NCBI GenBank assembly: GCA_018242625.1
Contig: JAFEBO010000008.1
Location: 920,090-984,089 of the forward strand
Direction: 5' to 3'
DNA length: 64,000 nucleotides
Origin: Planctomycetota bacterium
Lineage (GTDB): Bacteria > Planctomycetota > Phycisphaerae > Phycisphaerales > UBA1924
The notes under the pieces were generated by a model that saw only the letters and a program-made list of their open reading frames with translations, was not told the DNA's origin and did not search any database. Both the position numbers and the translations under genes were made by a program. This document shows positions 18,299 through 27,264 of the stretch, in pieces; the first letter of the stretch is position 1; the number at the start of each line of letters is the position of its first letter.

Positions 18299-19596
18299 AG
18301 CAGTCATCCGAGGCAACACAGGGACTTCGCCCCGAACCGATCATCAGCGATCGGATCCGCGCCGCGGTCGAGCGACTCGGACCGGGAGCCCTGTCGGAAG
18401 AGTCCCTGCAGCAGCACGTGCGCCCGCTGTTTTCGCGGACGCTGCGGCGCAGCGAGATCTACCTGGCGAATCACAGCCTCGGGCGACCGCTCGATCTGAT
18501 GGCAGACGATGTGGCCGAGGCGCTCAACGCGTGGTACGGCGAAATGGACGGTGCGTGGGAGACCTGGCTTAAGGAGCAGAGCACGTTCCGCAACAACATC
18601 GCGAGCCTGATCGGGATGAGACGCGCGGATGCGGTCGTTCCGAAGGTCAGTGCCGGGCAGGGGCTTCGGGCGGTCCTCAACGCATTACCGCAGGTCCGGC
18701 CGCGGGTTGTTGCCACGCGGGGCGAGTTCGATTCGATCGACTTCATTCTCAAGACGTACGCGCTGCGAGGGCGCATCGAAGTGCATTGGGTGGATGCAAG
18801 GCCGGAGGAGGCCGCTCCGCCTCGCCTGGAGACTGCGGACATTCTCGATGCGATCGAGCGCTTCCGCCCCGATCTCGTCATCGTTTCGCACATCTACTAC
18901 GCCACGGGGCAGGTGTTGTGCGGCTTGGACAGAGTCGTCGATGCGACTCACCGGCAGGGCGGGCTGATTCTTCTCGATGCTTTCCACAGCGCCGGGGTGC
19001 TGCCCCTGAACCTTGAAGATGCGGGGATCGATTTCGCGATCGGCGGCTCGTACAAGTACACGCGTGGGGGCCCGGGGGCGGCTTGGCTTGCCCTGAGCGG
19101 GCGCACACTTCAGAACCCGTCGCTGCGGACCCTCGATACCGGCTGGTTTGCGAAGCGTGATACGTTCCGGTTTGAGAGGCCGGAGGAGCCACTTCTGGCG
19201 GCGGGAGGCGATGCTTGGCTGGAAGCGACGCCCGCGCCGCTCCCGCTCTTCCAGGCCCGTTCGGGGCTCCAGCTTGTGCTGGCGATGGGAGTGGAGCGCC
19301 TGCGGAAGTACTCGCTTGACCAGCTCGCGCAGCTCACTTCTCTGCTCGAAAGCCGGGGAGTTGCCGTCCGCCGCGGCGGGACCACGCCCGAAACGAGCGG
19401 AGCCTTCCTCCTGGTTCCGCACAACGACGCCCCGGGCGCGTGCGACGCGCTCAAGCGTGAGGGCGTGAATGTCGACGCCAGGCTGGGCCACCTGCGACTC
19501 TGCCCGGATGTTGTGACGAGCTCCGGCGAGATGCGCCGGGCGAGCGAGATCATCGGCCGGGTTCTTCGCGGCCGGCCTGCTTCAGCGGGAGCGTGA
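18295..19596 (+). CDS. kynU: Kynureninase
   Basis: A PLP enzyme that splits kynurenine (or 3-hydroxykynurenine) to anthranilate (or 3-hydroxyanthranilate) and alanine. 433 residues from the GTG overlapping the kynA stop, with AGGTGGG upstream. Fold-type I aminotransferase features are seen: [16 protein letters not shown] for the phosphate-binding region, [15 protein letters not shown] with the Asp and His near the cofactor, and [12 protein letters not shown] with the Schiff-base Lys at about 254. The kynurenine formamidase normally acting between KynA and KynU is not in the window. Its 3' end overlaps the convergent sensor kinase by 47 bases. Confidence 0.92.
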   Translation: MKQSSEATQGLRPEPIISDRIRAAVERLGPGALSEESLQQHVRPLFSRTLRRSEIYLANHSLGRPLDLMADDVAEALNAWYGEMDGAWETWLKEQSTFRNNIASLIGMRRADAVVPKVSAGQGLRAVLNALPQVRPRVVATRGEFDSIDFILKTYALRGRIEVHWVDARPEEAAPPRLETADILDAIERFRPDLVIVSHIYYATGQVLCGLDRVVDATHRQGGLILLDAFHSAGVLPLNLEDAGIDFAIGGSYKYTRGGPGAAWLALSGRTLQNPSLRTLDTGWFAKRDTFRFERPEEPLLAAGGDAWLEATPAPLPLFQARSGLQLVLAMGVERLRKYSLDQLAQLTSLLESRGVAVRRGGTTPETSGAFLLVPHNDAPGACDALKREGVNVDARLGHLRLCPDVVTSSGEMRRASEIIGRVLRGRPASAGA

Positions 19597-20416
19597 TCAC
19601 AAAGTCTGTCCCGCGGCCTGTTTCGCTGTGGACATCGATCCGGCCCCCGTGAGCCTCGATGATTCTCCGCGCGGTTGGAAGGCCGAGTCCGGTCCCGCCG
19701 GACTTGGTGGTGAAGTACGGACGGAAGATCTTGGCCTGCGTCTGCTCGTCGATTCCGGGCCCGGTATCGATAACGTGGATCTGCACGGCCTCGGAGCGAT
19801 CCGGCTCGCGAGTGGGAAACGCCCGGACGATCAGCTCACGCGGCCGTTGCGAAGAGGTATCCCCGGCCATCGCCTGCGTGGCGTTGAGCAACAGATTGAG
19901 CAGGGCCTGCTTGATGTGGGCGATGTCCATCTCGACCATCAGCTGCCCGGGCGGATGGTCGGCGCGGAGGCGGATACCGGCTTTTTCCGCCTGCGGCAGG
20001 AAGAAATCGATCAATTCCTCGATCGCGAGATGGAGATCCGCAGCCTTGCAGTCCAGACGCATCTCGCCGGCGAACTGAAGGAAGTCGGTCAGAATCCCGC
20101 GCAGCCGCTCTACCTCGCGCCGCAGCGACTGCACCCGGCGGACGAGTCTTCCCTTCTCCTCTTCGTGCACCGGAAGCTCTTCGATTCCCTCTCCCAGAAG
20201 CTGCGCGTTCAGGCCGATCGTTGAGAGCGGGTTCTTGATCTCGTGTGCCAGGCCTCCCGTCATCGCGCCGAGTTCTGCGAGGCGCTCGACAGACCGGGCC
20301 CGTCGTTCTGCCGACCGGATGCGGGCCGAAAGCGTTTTGTGAATACCCAGCGCGACGACACCAGCAACAAGTGCGCCGGCCAGAGCTCCGAACAGGAAGA
20401 AAAGCGTCCCGAACAC
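19550..20416 (-). CDS. Membrane-anchored sensor histidine kinase
   Basis: 288 residues from GTG 20416; a longer frame would overlap the cold-shock gene. One transmembrane helix (about 5-28) is followed by a short linker and then the phosphoacceptor helix with GGLAHEIKNPLS (His near 55). The ATPase domain shows ALLNLLLNATQAM (N box), DTGPGID (G1) and GGTGLGL (G2). It lacks any periplasmic or PAS sensor domain, so its input must come from a partner or the membrane. No response regulator gene is adjacent. It resembles NtrB/AtoS-type kinases in its H box. Confidence 0.88.
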   Translation of the reverse strand: MFGTLFFLFGALAGALVAGVVALGIHKTLSARIRSAERRARSVERLAELGAMTGGLAHEIKNPLSTIGLNAQLLGEGIEELPVHEEEKGRLVRRVQSLRREVERLRGILTDFLQFAGEMRLDCKAADLHLAIEELIDFFLPQAEKAGIRLRADHPPGQLMVEMDIAHIKQALLNLLLNATQAMAGDTSSQRPRELIVRAFPTREPDRSEAVQIHVIDTGPGIDEQTQAKIFRPYFTTKSGGTGLGLPTARRIIEAHGGRIDVHSETGRGTDFVITLPLKQAGREEPGR

Positions 20417-20432
20417 GTGTCCGAGTTTAGTT

Positions 20433-20732
20433 CTACCGGCGGGGCGAGCGGGTGTATCCGCGCCGCGGGACGACGACCTCCACGCTGTCGGCGGCACGGG
20501 TCACTTTCGTCGCCTTCCATCCCTTGTCCGTCTTGACAGCGTCGTATACCACCTGCGAGCCATCCTTGAGCACTCGGAACCCGTCGCCCTGGATGACGCT
20601 GTAGTGCGCGAAGATGTCCTGCCCCTCGGGCCCGACGATGAAGCCGAAGCCCTTGCGAGGATCAAACCATTTGACCGCGCCTTCTACGTTGGTGAGTTGG
20701 GTTGCGCCCATGCCGCCCGTGCCTTCGGTCAT
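20433..20732 (-). CDS. Cold-shock-domain protein
   Basis: 99 residues from ATG 20732, preceded by AAAGGGG. One cold-shock OB fold is present: GAVKWFDPRKGFGFIVGPEG contains RNP1 (KGFGFI), and DIFAHYSVI is RNP2 (usually DIFVHF). Such proteins bind single-stranded RNA and melt secondary structure. N-terminal (about 14 residues) and C-terminal (about 25 residues, Arg-rich) extensions flank the domain. It has its own promoter at 20901-20928 and a leader of about 160 bases, the arrangement known for regulated cspA-type genes. The sensor kinase start is 16 bases beyond its stop. Confidence 0.92.
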   Translation of the reverse strand: MTEGTGGMGATQLTNVEGAVKWFDPRKGFGFIVGPEGQDIFAHYSVIQGDGFRVLKDGSQVVYDAVKTDKGWKATKVTRAADSVEVVVPRRGYTRSPRR

Positions 20733-20894
20733 CGCCAGCCCCTTTCCCGCAAGCGTCTGCCGGGAGGCAGAACGCAATCGGAGGTGGCGTCGGACGTCCC
20801 GAACGATCCCGGCGGACACTCTGCCTCTTCGCGGCCAAGGCGGCCGCCGCATCCTGCGCAGGCAGAGCGTGCCGGGCAAGACGCCCGACCGCTG
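20733..20894 (-). promoter_or_regulatory. Long 5' leader of the cold-shock gene
   Basis: About 160 bases lie between the inferred transcription start (near 20894) and the ATG. The leader has several short GC-rich inverted repeats, for example a CGGGCG...TGCCCG pair close to the 5' end. No coding sequence is apparent. E. coli cspA has a leader of comparable length that acts as a temperature-sensing RNA; a similar role here is inference. Confidence 0.4.
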
Positions 20895-20900
20895 GTAGCC

Positions 20901-20928
20901 AGCTTATCAGACCCTCCGGGGCTGTCAA
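20901..20928 (-). promoter_or_regulatory. Promoter of the cold-shock gene
   Basis: On the minus strand a perfect TTGACA (plus-strand 20923-20928) is followed after 16 bases by TAAGCT (20901-20906), which keeps the three most conserved -10 positions. Confidence 0.55.
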
Positions 20929-20933
20929 CCGAC

Positions 20934-20947
20934 CCACAAGCTTGTGG
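20934..20947. promoter_or_regulatory. 14-base perfect palindrome between pnp and the cold-shock promoter
   Basis: CCACAAGCTTGTGG is a perfect palindrome five bases upstream of the cold-shock gene -35 box. Flanking bases extend the symmetry imperfectly to 20 bases. It is placed where an operator would sit; it could equally form a loopless RNA hairpin downstream of pnp. There is no U-tract, so it is not a typical terminator. Confidence 0.35.
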
Positions 20948-20978
20948 ATCGGCCGTCCGCCGGGGATGAAAAAGCGAC

Positions 20979-23207
20979 TTAGACGGGCTGGGGTGCGGGG
21001 GTGCTGGGAGCCGCCGGGGGAGCGTTCTTCTTCGCTTCCTCGACGAGCACGGCCTTGCGGCTGAGTTTGATGCGGCCCTGGTCATCCACCAGGATCACCT
21101 TGACCTTGACCGTATCCCCGACCTTGACCACATCGGTCACGCTCTTGACGTAACCCTCGGCCAGTTCAGAGATATGGCACATGCCGTCGGTGCCGGGGGC
21201 GAGCTCGACGAACGCGCCAAAGTCCTTCACGCTGACCACCTTGCCGGTGTAGACCGCGCCGACCTTGACCTCTTCGCACAGAGCCTCGATCTCGGTCCGG
21301 GCGCCCTCGATGGACGGGCCATCGTTGCCGGCGAGCTGGACCGTGCCGTCGTCGTCTACGTCGATGGTGACGCCGTAGCGGTCCTGGAGGCCGCGGATGG
21401 TCTTGCCGCCCGGACCGATGAGCTTGCCGATCTTCTCCGGATCGATGCGGAGCGTGATCATGCGGGGCGCGAGCGGGCTGATGTCCGCGCGGGGCTTGGC
21501 GATGACTCGCTCCATGATGTCGATGATCTCAAGCCGGCCCTGCTTGGCCTGCTGGAGGATCTTCTCGATCTGTGAGATGACCAGACCGCGGGCCTTGAGG
21601 TCGAGCTGAATGCCGGTGATGCCCTCGCGGGTGCCCGACACCTTGAAGTCCATGTCGCCGAAGAAGTCTTCCTCGCCGATGATGTCGGTGACGAAGAGTT
21701 CGTTCTGGTCGTTGTCGTCGCTGAAGCGGCCGACCGAGATGCCCGCCACGGTGGCCTTGATCGGCACGCCCGCGTCCATGAGAGCCAGGCATCCGCCGCA
21801 AACAGAGGCCATCGACGACGAGCCGTTGGACTCGGTGATGTCGCTGACGACGCGGATGGTGTAGGGGAACTCGTCGGGGCCGGGGATGACGCCCATGAGC
21901 GAGCGCTCGGCGAGGGCGCCGTGCCCGATCTCGCGCCGGCCCGGGGCGCTGATGCGCTTCACTTCGCCCGTCGAGAAGGGCGGGAAGTTGTAGTGCAGCA
22001 TGAACTTCTTGCTGTACTCGGGGATCAGGCCATCGATGATCTGCTCGTCCTTGCCTGTACCGAGCGTGACGCTGATGATGCTCTGCGTCTCGCCGCGCTG
22101 GAAGAGGGCCGAGCCGTGGGTCCGCTGCAGCACGCCGACCGCGCCGGTGATGGGACGGATCTGCGTGGCCTTGCGCCCGTCGGCACGGATCTGCTTCTCG
22201 ACGATCAGACGCCGGGTGACCTTTTCTTCAAGCCGGCGGAACGCTTCTTTCGCGAGAATTCGGTTCTTGAGGCTGGACGCGTATTCGCCGTAGTTGCCCT
22301 CGGCGTAGAGCGGGAAGTGCTTGTCGAGGACCGTCTTGCGGATCTCGTCGACCTTGGCATTGCGCTCGGCCTTGGAGTTGATCTGACGGGCGGCCGTCAG
22401 GTCCTTCTCCGCGATGGAGCGGACTTTCTCGGCGATCTCGGGCGTGGGGAGGAAGAGCTCTCCGCCCTTCTTGGGCTTGCCAACTTTGCCGACGAGCTCG
22501 TTGATCAGCCCGAGGAGTTCGGCGATCTGTGTCTGGCCGAACCGCATCGCCTCGATCATGCTCGCTTCATCGACCTCGGCGGCGCCGACTTCGATCATGT
22601 TCAGGCCGTCCTTGTGGCCCGAGAGCACGAGATCAAGATCCGAGTAATCGAGCTGGCTCACCGTCGGATTGACGACGAACTGCGGGCCGTTGTCCGTGTG
22701 GATGCGGCCGACGCGGACCGTCGCGATCGGGCCTTCGAAAGGCACATCGCTGATCGCGAGGGCGGCGCTGGCGGCAACGCCGGCGATCACGTCGGCGTCG
22801 TTCTCGGTGTCGTGGCTGAGGACCATGCACTGGATCATGACCTCGTCGACAAACCCGTCCGGGAAGAGCGGGCGGATCGGGCGGTCGATCATGCGCATCG
22901 TGAGAATTTCCTTCTCACTGGGCGGGCCTTCGCGCTTCTTGAAGCCGCCCGGGAACTTGCCGGCGGCGGGAGTCTTCTCGCGGTAGTCGACCGTGAGTGG
23001 GAAGAAGTCGATCCCTTCGCGGGGATTGGAGCGGACGACGGAGGCGAGCACCGTGGTGCCCGCGCAGGTCGCGATCACGGTGGCGCCGGCAAGCTTGCCG
23101 ACAACACCGGTTTCGAGCGTGAAGACCCGGCCGCCGATTTCCTTGCGGACGACGACAGCTCCGGCCAGATCGGCCATACCGGTCGAGACGAGAGAAACCT
23201 GAGACAT
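20979..23207 (-). CDS. pnp: Polyribonucleotide nucleotidyltransferase (PNPase)
   Basis: 742 residues from ATG 23207, preceded by AGAAGGA; an upstream extension of the frame is not conserved. It is a 3'-5' phosphorolytic exoribonuclease and degradosome enzyme. Two RNase PH domains flank an all-helical linker (about 240-300). The second core carries RTHGSALFQRGETQ and the metal-site DIIGEEDFFGDMDFKV. A KH domain (LIGPGGKTIRGLQDRYGV, about 575) and an S1 domain (GKVVSVKDFGAFVELAPG, about 640) follow, then an Ala/Pro tail. It is downstream of rpsO, the classical order. Confidence 0.97.
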   Translation of the reverse strand: MSQVSLVSTGMADLAGAVVVRKEIGGRVFTLETGVVGKLAGATVIATCAGTTVLASVVRSNPREGIDFFPLTVDYREKTPAAGKFPGGFKKREGPPSEKEILTMRMIDRPIRPLFPDGFVDEVMIQCMVLSHDTENDADVIAGVAASAALAISDVPFEGPIATVRVGRIHTDNGPQFVVNPTVSQLDYSDLDLVLSGHKDGLNMIEVGAAEVDEASMIEAMRFGQTQIAELLGLINELVGKVGKPKKGGELFLPTPEIAEKVRSIAEKDLTAARQINSKAERNAKVDEIRKTVLDKHFPLYAEGNYGEYASSLKNRILAKEAFRRLEEKVTRRLIVEKQIRADGRKATQIRPITGAVGVLQRTHGSALFQRGETQSIISVTLGTGKDEQIIDGLIPEYSKKFMLHYNFPPFSTGEVKRISAPGRREIGHGALAERSLMGVIPGPDEFPYTIRVVSDITESNGSSSMASVCGGCLALMDAGVPIKATVAGISVGRFSDDNDQNELFVTDIIGEEDFFGDMDFKVSGTREGITGIQLDLKARGLVISQIEKILQQAKQGRLEIIDIMERVIAKPRADISPLAPRMITLRIDPEKIGKLIGPGGKTIRGLQDRYGVTIDVDDDGTVQLAGNDGPSIEGARTEIEALCEEVKVGAVYTGKVVSVKDFGAFVELAPGTDGMCHISELAEGYVKSVTDVVKVGDTVKVKVILVDDQGRIKLSRKAVLVEEAKKNAPPAAPSTPAPQPV

Positions 23208-23388
23208 AATGAAGAGATCCTTCTTCTGCGGACCGACCACGCCCTCGCCCCTGACATGCGGGCGGGCGCACATTCGACCCTGGGCTTGTTCGCCCCCCGG
23301 TCTTCCCGTTGAGTGGCAGAAGGCAAAGGGCAGAAGAGAAATTCTGCCGATTGCCCACTGCCGCGTCCGAGAGAGGCCGGAGGGGCTT

Positions 23389-23428
23389 GAAAACGAAAAC
23401 GGCCCGGCGATCTTTCGAGCGCCGGGCC
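23389..23428 (-). terminator. Intrinsic terminator between rpsO and pnp
   Basis: A 9-bp GC stem (23401-23409 with 23420-23428, GGCCCGGCG/CGCCGGGCC) and a 10-base loop start five bases after the rpsO stop. On the minus strand they are followed by GTTTTCGTTTTC. It would end or attenuate rpsO transcription before pnp. Confidence 0.8.
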
Positions 23429-23433
23429 GGGAA

Positions 23434-23703
23434 TTACTTGCGGAGGCCCAGTCGGGAGATCAGCTTCTGATACTCCTCGGGCTGCGTCGTCGCCAGGTAG
23501 CGGAGCAGACGGTTACGCCGTCCGACCATCAGCACCAGGCCGCGGCGGCTGTGGTGATCCTTGTCGTGACCCTTGAGATGGTCCGACACTTCCTTAATGC
23601 GCTCGGTGAGCATCGCGATCTGGACCTGGGGCGAGCCCGTGTCCTTGTCGTGCGTCTTGTAGTCCGAGACGATCTTCTTGCGGCGTTCAGCGACCAGTGC
23701 CAT
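23434..23703 (-). CDS. rpsO: 30S ribosomal protein S15
   Basis: 89 residues, exactly the standard length. S15 binds 16S rRNA in the central domain and bridges the subunits. Typical motifs are present: DTGSPQVQIAMLTERIKEVS, then HLKGHDKDHHSRRGLVLMVG and RRNRLLRYL. The ATG is preceded by AAGGAAAG. It has its own promoter at 23746-23774 and a strong terminator directly after the stop, with pnp downstream. Confidence 0.98.
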   Translation of the reverse strand: MALVAERRKKIVSDYKTHDKDTGSPQVQIAMLTERIKEVSDHLKGHDKDHHSRRGLVLMVGRRNRLLRYLATTQPEEYQKLISRLGLRK

Positions 23704-23745
23704 GTGTTCTTTTCTTTCCTTCGTTCACAGTTCTTTCGGGTTCCC

Positions 23746-23774
23746 ATGTTAGGCCATTCCCGGGGCCGGATCAA
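23746..23774 (-). promoter_or_regulatory. Promoter of rpsO
   Basis: On the minus strand TTGATC (23769-23774) and TAACAT (23746-23751) are 17 bases apart. Transcription would start about 36 bases before the rpsO ATG. Both boxes match the sigma70 consensus at four of six positions. Confidence 0.45.
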
Positions 23775-23904
23775 AGGCAAGCGGACCCCATCGGCGCTCG
23801 CAGGGCGTTCCCGGGACCCGATCGGACACCGCGGCGGTCTTCTCACTCGCACCAAAACGAGCCCGAACAGCGATGACCCCCACGGACCGGGGTACATTTC
23901 CGGC

Positions 23905-25194
23905 ATGTCCAACGCCCCCACCACATCAGCTCTCCGCATTTCCCGGCGTGCGGCCGAACTCAAGCCCTCTGTGACGGTCGCCTTCATGAACCGGGCGAAG
24001 AACATGAAAGCCCAGGGCATGGACGTGCTCAGTTTCGCCGCCGGCGAGCCGGACTTTGATACGCCCAAATTGATCAAAGACGCGGCGATCGAGGCGTTGA
24101 ACGCAGGCATGGTCAAGTACATGCCCACCCTGGGCGACGCCGAAACCCGCAAGGTCATTGCGGAAAAACTGGTCCGCGAGAACGGGATCCCCACCACGCT
24201 GGACCACATCGCGATTAGCGCCGGGGGCAAGCACTCGCTGTACATCGCCTGCCAGAGCCTTTTCGACTTTCCCGCCCCCGGAGAACCCGTCCAGGAGGCG
24301 ATTCTCCCCGTGCCGGCATGGGTGAGCTACGCGCCGATCATCGAACTTTCCGGCGGCAAGGTTGTCGAGATCCCCACCACCGCCGCCGGCGACTTCAAGA
24401 TCACGCCCGAGCAGCTCAAGAAAGCAATCACGCCGCACACACGCGCGTTCTTCATCAACTCGCCGAGCAACCCCTGCGGCACGATGTACACGCCGGCGGA
24501 ACTGAAGGCGATCGCGCAGGTGCTCGCGGAAGCGGCCCGCACGGTCGCGCCGCAACTGGTGATCGTTTCGGACGAGCTGTATGAAAAGGTCATCTACGGC
24601 GGCTTCGATCACTTCTCGATCGGGAGCATCCCGGAGATCGCCGAACGCACGCTCACAATCAACGGCCTTTCCAAGGCCTACGCGATGACGGGCTGGCGGA
24701 TCGGTTACGCCTGCGGCTCGGGCGCCTTCGGCAAGAAGCTCATCGACGCGATGGGCGTGCTGCAGGGGCAGATGACGACCAACATCACGAGCTTTACCTA
24801 TCCGGCCATCCGTGCCGCGCTGCTCAAGGGTGCACCGGAAGTTGAGCGCATGCGTCAGGCCTTTGCCGAGCGGGCCGAGGCAATCTTTGCCCGCATCGGG
24901 CGCGTTCCGGGTTTCAAATGCCCCAAGCCAACGGGCGCGTTCTATCTCTTCCCGGACATCTCGGCCCACTTCGGCAAGACCTCCGCGGGCGGCAACGGCA
25001 AGGCAGGAAGGAAGATCAACGGCGCGATGGACTTCTGCGAAGCACTGCTCGAAGAGCAATTCGTCGCGTTTGTACCCGGCGAAGATTTCGGCGGGTGCGG
25101 CAGCAACTGCGTGCGAATCTCCTTCGCCTGCTCGATCGATCAGATCAACAAGGGTGTTGACCGGGTTGAAAAGTTCGTGGCGGGATTGCGGTAA
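23905..25194 (+). CDS. Class I aminotransferase (aspartate aminotransferase-like)
   Basis: 429 residues from ATG 23905; the frame stays open upstream but crosses the rpsO promoter region. It is a PLP fold-type I enzyme of the AspC (bacterial Ib) type. Motifs are GEPDFDTPK near the N-terminus, NSPSNPCGTMYT with the cofactor Asn, VSDELYEKVIYGG with the ring-contacting Asp and Tyr, and NGLSKAYAMTGWRIGY with the Schiff-base Lys near 257. NCVRISFACS near the C-terminus holds the carboxylate-binding Arg. Likely reaction: aspartate + 2-oxoglutarate to oxaloacetate + glutamate, though other amino donors are possible. An insertion near 365 (GKTSAGGNGKAGRKING) is Gly/Lys-rich. Confidence 0.92.
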   Translation: MSNAPTTSALRISRRAAELKPSVTVAFMNRAKNMKAQGMDVLSFAAGEPDFDTPKLIKDAAIEALNAGMVKYMPTLGDAETRKVIAEKLVRENGIPTTLDHIAISAGGKHSLYIACQSLFDFPAPGEPVQEAILPVPAWVSYAPIIELSGGKVVEIPTTAAGDFKITPEQLKKAITPHTRAFFINSPSNPCGTMYTPAELKAIAQVLAEAARTVAPQLVIVSDELYEKVIYGGFDHFSIGSIPEIAERTLTINGLSKAYAMTGWRIGYACGSGAFGKKLIDAMGVLQGQMTTNITSFTYPAIRAALLKGAPEVERMRQAFAERAEAIFARIGRVPGFKCPKPTGAFYLFPDISAHFGKTSAGGNGKAGRKINGAMDFCEALLEEQFVAFVPGEDFGGCGSNCVRISFACSIDQINKGVDRVEKFVAGLR

Positions 25195-25218
25195 ACGCTC
25201 GCGAGTCGCCGCGGCCGT

Positions 25219-26076
25219 TCACGCCGGCGCCGCATTCGCCGCGTCGGGCATGGCGGTTGCTTCATCCGGATCACGCAGCACCAGCGTGATCTCCGAATTC
25301 TGCTTGTCCTGCTCCACGCCCACCACACGCCGGCGCACCAGATCCAGCACCGCCAAGAAGAGCCCGATCATCTCGCTCCGGGTGCGGCCGGTCAGGATCG
25401 TGCGGAACGAAAGCATCGGACGAGAACTCGCCGCCTCGGACAAAGCACCGCTCTCGGATTTGATCCGCTCGACGATGTCCGCCGCGTGCAGTTCGATCGG
25501 CGTGTCGTCGTAGACCACCTGGTGATCGCCGAGCCGCTCAAAGTTGACCGTAGAAACGATCTTGCGGAAGGCTTCGAGCAGATCGGTCAACTCCAGATCT
25601 TCCACATCGAGCGCCGCAACTTCGTTCTGAAGCACGGTGGCGTCATCGGGAGTGATCGTCTGTTCCGCGCCGCCCGCCGGGAATCGCGCCTGCCACTCGC
25701 GCCCGCGCACCTCGAGCGCATCGGCGGCATCCCGGTACTGCTTGTACGCGAGTAGCTGCCGGACCAGGTCGGCTCTGGGGTCTGTCGCGTCGGAGTCGCC
25801 CGTGACGTCCGAAGCGCTCGCCTGCTCGCCCCGCGCCAGCCACCGGCTCTTGACTTCCATCAGCGTGGCGGCCATCACCAGGAACTCACCGGCGACCTCG
25901 ATGTCGACCGGAATGCCGTCCTTGTCAAGGTCCTTGAGAAAGGCGATGTACTGATCCGCGACCGTCGCGATCGGGATGTCGGTGATGTCGACTTCGCTCT
26001 TGCGAATAAGAAAGAGCAGGAGGTCTAAGGGGCCTTCGAAGGATTCGAGTCGTACGCGATAGTCTTCGGTGAGCAT
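25219..26076 (-). CDS. scpA: Segregation and condensation protein A
   Basis: 285 residues from ATG 26076, which has AGGAGG five bases upstream; an earlier in-frame start adds only unconserved residues. ScpA is the kleisin subunit bridging SMC heads in chromosome condensation. The N-terminal helix motif RLESFEGPLDLLLFLIRKSEVD and the following IPVDIEVAGEFLVMAATLMEVKSR (shown in the sequence as two adjoining stretches) are characteristic. The C-terminal winged-helix part has MIGLFLAVLDLVRRR. The partner scpB is not in this window. It converges on the aminotransferase and is divergent from kdsD, 88 bases between starts. Confidence 0.93.
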   Translation of the reverse strand: MLTEDYRVRLESFEGPLDLLLFLIRKSEVDITDIPIATVADQYIAFLKDLDKDGIPVDIEVAGEFLVMAATLMEVKSRWLARGEQASASDVTGDSDATDPRADLVRQLLAYKQYRDAADALEVRGREWQARFPAGGAEQTITPDDATVLQNEVAALDVEDLELTDLLEAFRKIVSTVNFERLGDHQVVYDDTPIELHAADIVERIKSESGALSEAASSRPMLSFRTILTGRTRSEMIGLFLAVLDLVRRRVVGVEQDKQNSEITLVLRDPDEATAMPDAANAAPA

Positions 26077-26164
26077 CCGTGCCTCCTGACCTCCAGCCGC
26101 GGCTCCGCCGCCCTGCGCCAGCAGTGTACGCACTTTCGGCCGCCTTCCGAACTACCCTTGAGGG

Positions 26165-27262
26165 ATGGCATCTTCCGCGGCGACAGGCAAGGGGTCCGTG
26201 CAGGCCGAGAGCGTGCGGGGAGGGGCCGCGCCCAAAGAGCCGCCTCCGGCAGGCACGATCGCGGGCGCCCGGCGGCTTTTGCTTGCTGAATCTGAAGCGA
26301 TCGCGAGGATGTCCGAGGGACTGGACGGCTGCTTCGAGCGGGCAGTTGGTCTGATCGTGGCGTGTGCTGATGCGGGGGGGACCGTGCTCGTGACCGGGCT
26401 TGGGAAGTCCGGGCTGGTGGGCCAGAAGATCTCGGCGACGCTCTCATCTCTGGGAATCGCCTCTCACGCGGTTCATCCGTCCGAGGCGGCTCACGGCGAC
26501 CTTGGACGGTTCCGTAAAACAGATACGGTCATCTGCATCTCCTTCTCGGGAGAAACAGACGAGGTCGTCACTCTGGCATCGATCCTCAAGCAGGATGGCC
26601 TTCCGATCATCAGCATTACCGGCCGCACCCGGCTCCAGGGTCTTTCCAAGCCCTCCACACTCGAGAACCAGGCGACGGTTGCTCTGGGCCTCAACCTGGA
26701 AACAGAAGCGGGCGAGCCCGACTTCGCGGCCCCTACTTCTTCAACCACAGCGACCATGGCGCTCGGAGATGCCCTCGCGGTCGCCGCGGCAAAGGCCAGA
26801 AACTTCACCGACGAGGATTTCAAGCGCCGGCATCCCGGGGGGACGCTGGGGGACCTGTTGCGCCCCGTGGTCGAGGTCCTGCGGTTTGTCGCGGGCAAGA
26901 ACCTGCCCCGCATCACCGACGACCTCACCGTGGCCGCAGCCCTCGAAGAGGCCGCACGCGGCGGCAGACGCCCGGGCGCGATCCTGCTCAGTGACGCGAA
27001 GACAGGGCGATTGAGCGGCATCTTCACCGACGGAGACTTGCGAAGGCTGATCCTGAGGGACGCCGGCGAACTTCGCCGCCCGATCTGTGAGGTGATGACG
27101 CGCGACCCGCGCTGCCTGCCGGATTCGGCTCTGGTGCGAGATGCAGTCAGGCTCGTGCGTGAGTTCCGCGCGGACGAGATCCCCGTTGTGAATGCCCGGC
27201 ACGAGCCGATCGGTCTGCTCGATGTACAGGACCTGATCACGATGAGGCTGGTGCAGGATTGA
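26165..27262 (+). CDS. kdsD: KpsF/GutQ-family arabinose-5-phosphate isomerase
   Basis: 365 residues, slightly longer than usual because of a 30-residue Gly/Pro/Ala N-terminal extension. It converts ribulose-5-phosphate to arabinose-5-phosphate, the first committed step to KDO for lipopolysaccharide. A SIS domain (about 45-190) has VTGLGKSGLVGQK, SFSGETDEV and APTSSTTATMALGDALA. The linker has DFKRRHPGGTLG, and two CBS domains (about 225-365) include IFTDGDLRR and PIGLLDVQDLI. Its stop overlaps the start region of the next, LptC/OstA-like gene. This order is like the E. coli kdsD-kdsC-lptC-lptA cluster and supports a KDO role. Confidence 0.93.
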   Translation: MASSAATGKGSVQAESVRGGAAPKEPPPAGTIAGARRLLLAESEAIARMSEGLDGCFERAVGLIVACADAGGTVLVTGLGKSGLVGQKISATLSSLGIASHAVHPSEAAHGDLGRFRKTDTVICISFSGETDEVVTLASILKQDGLPIISITGRTRLQGLSKPSTLENQATVALGLNLETEAGEPDFAAPTSSTTATMALGDALAVAAAKARNFTDEDFKRRHPGGTLGDLLRPVVEVLRFVAGKNLPRITDDLTVAAALEEAARGGRRPGAILLSDAKTGRLSGIFTDGDLRRLILRDAGELRRPICEVMTRDPRCLPDSALVRDAVRLVREFRADEIPVVNARHEPIGLLDVQDLITMRLVQD

Positions 27263-27264
27263 AT

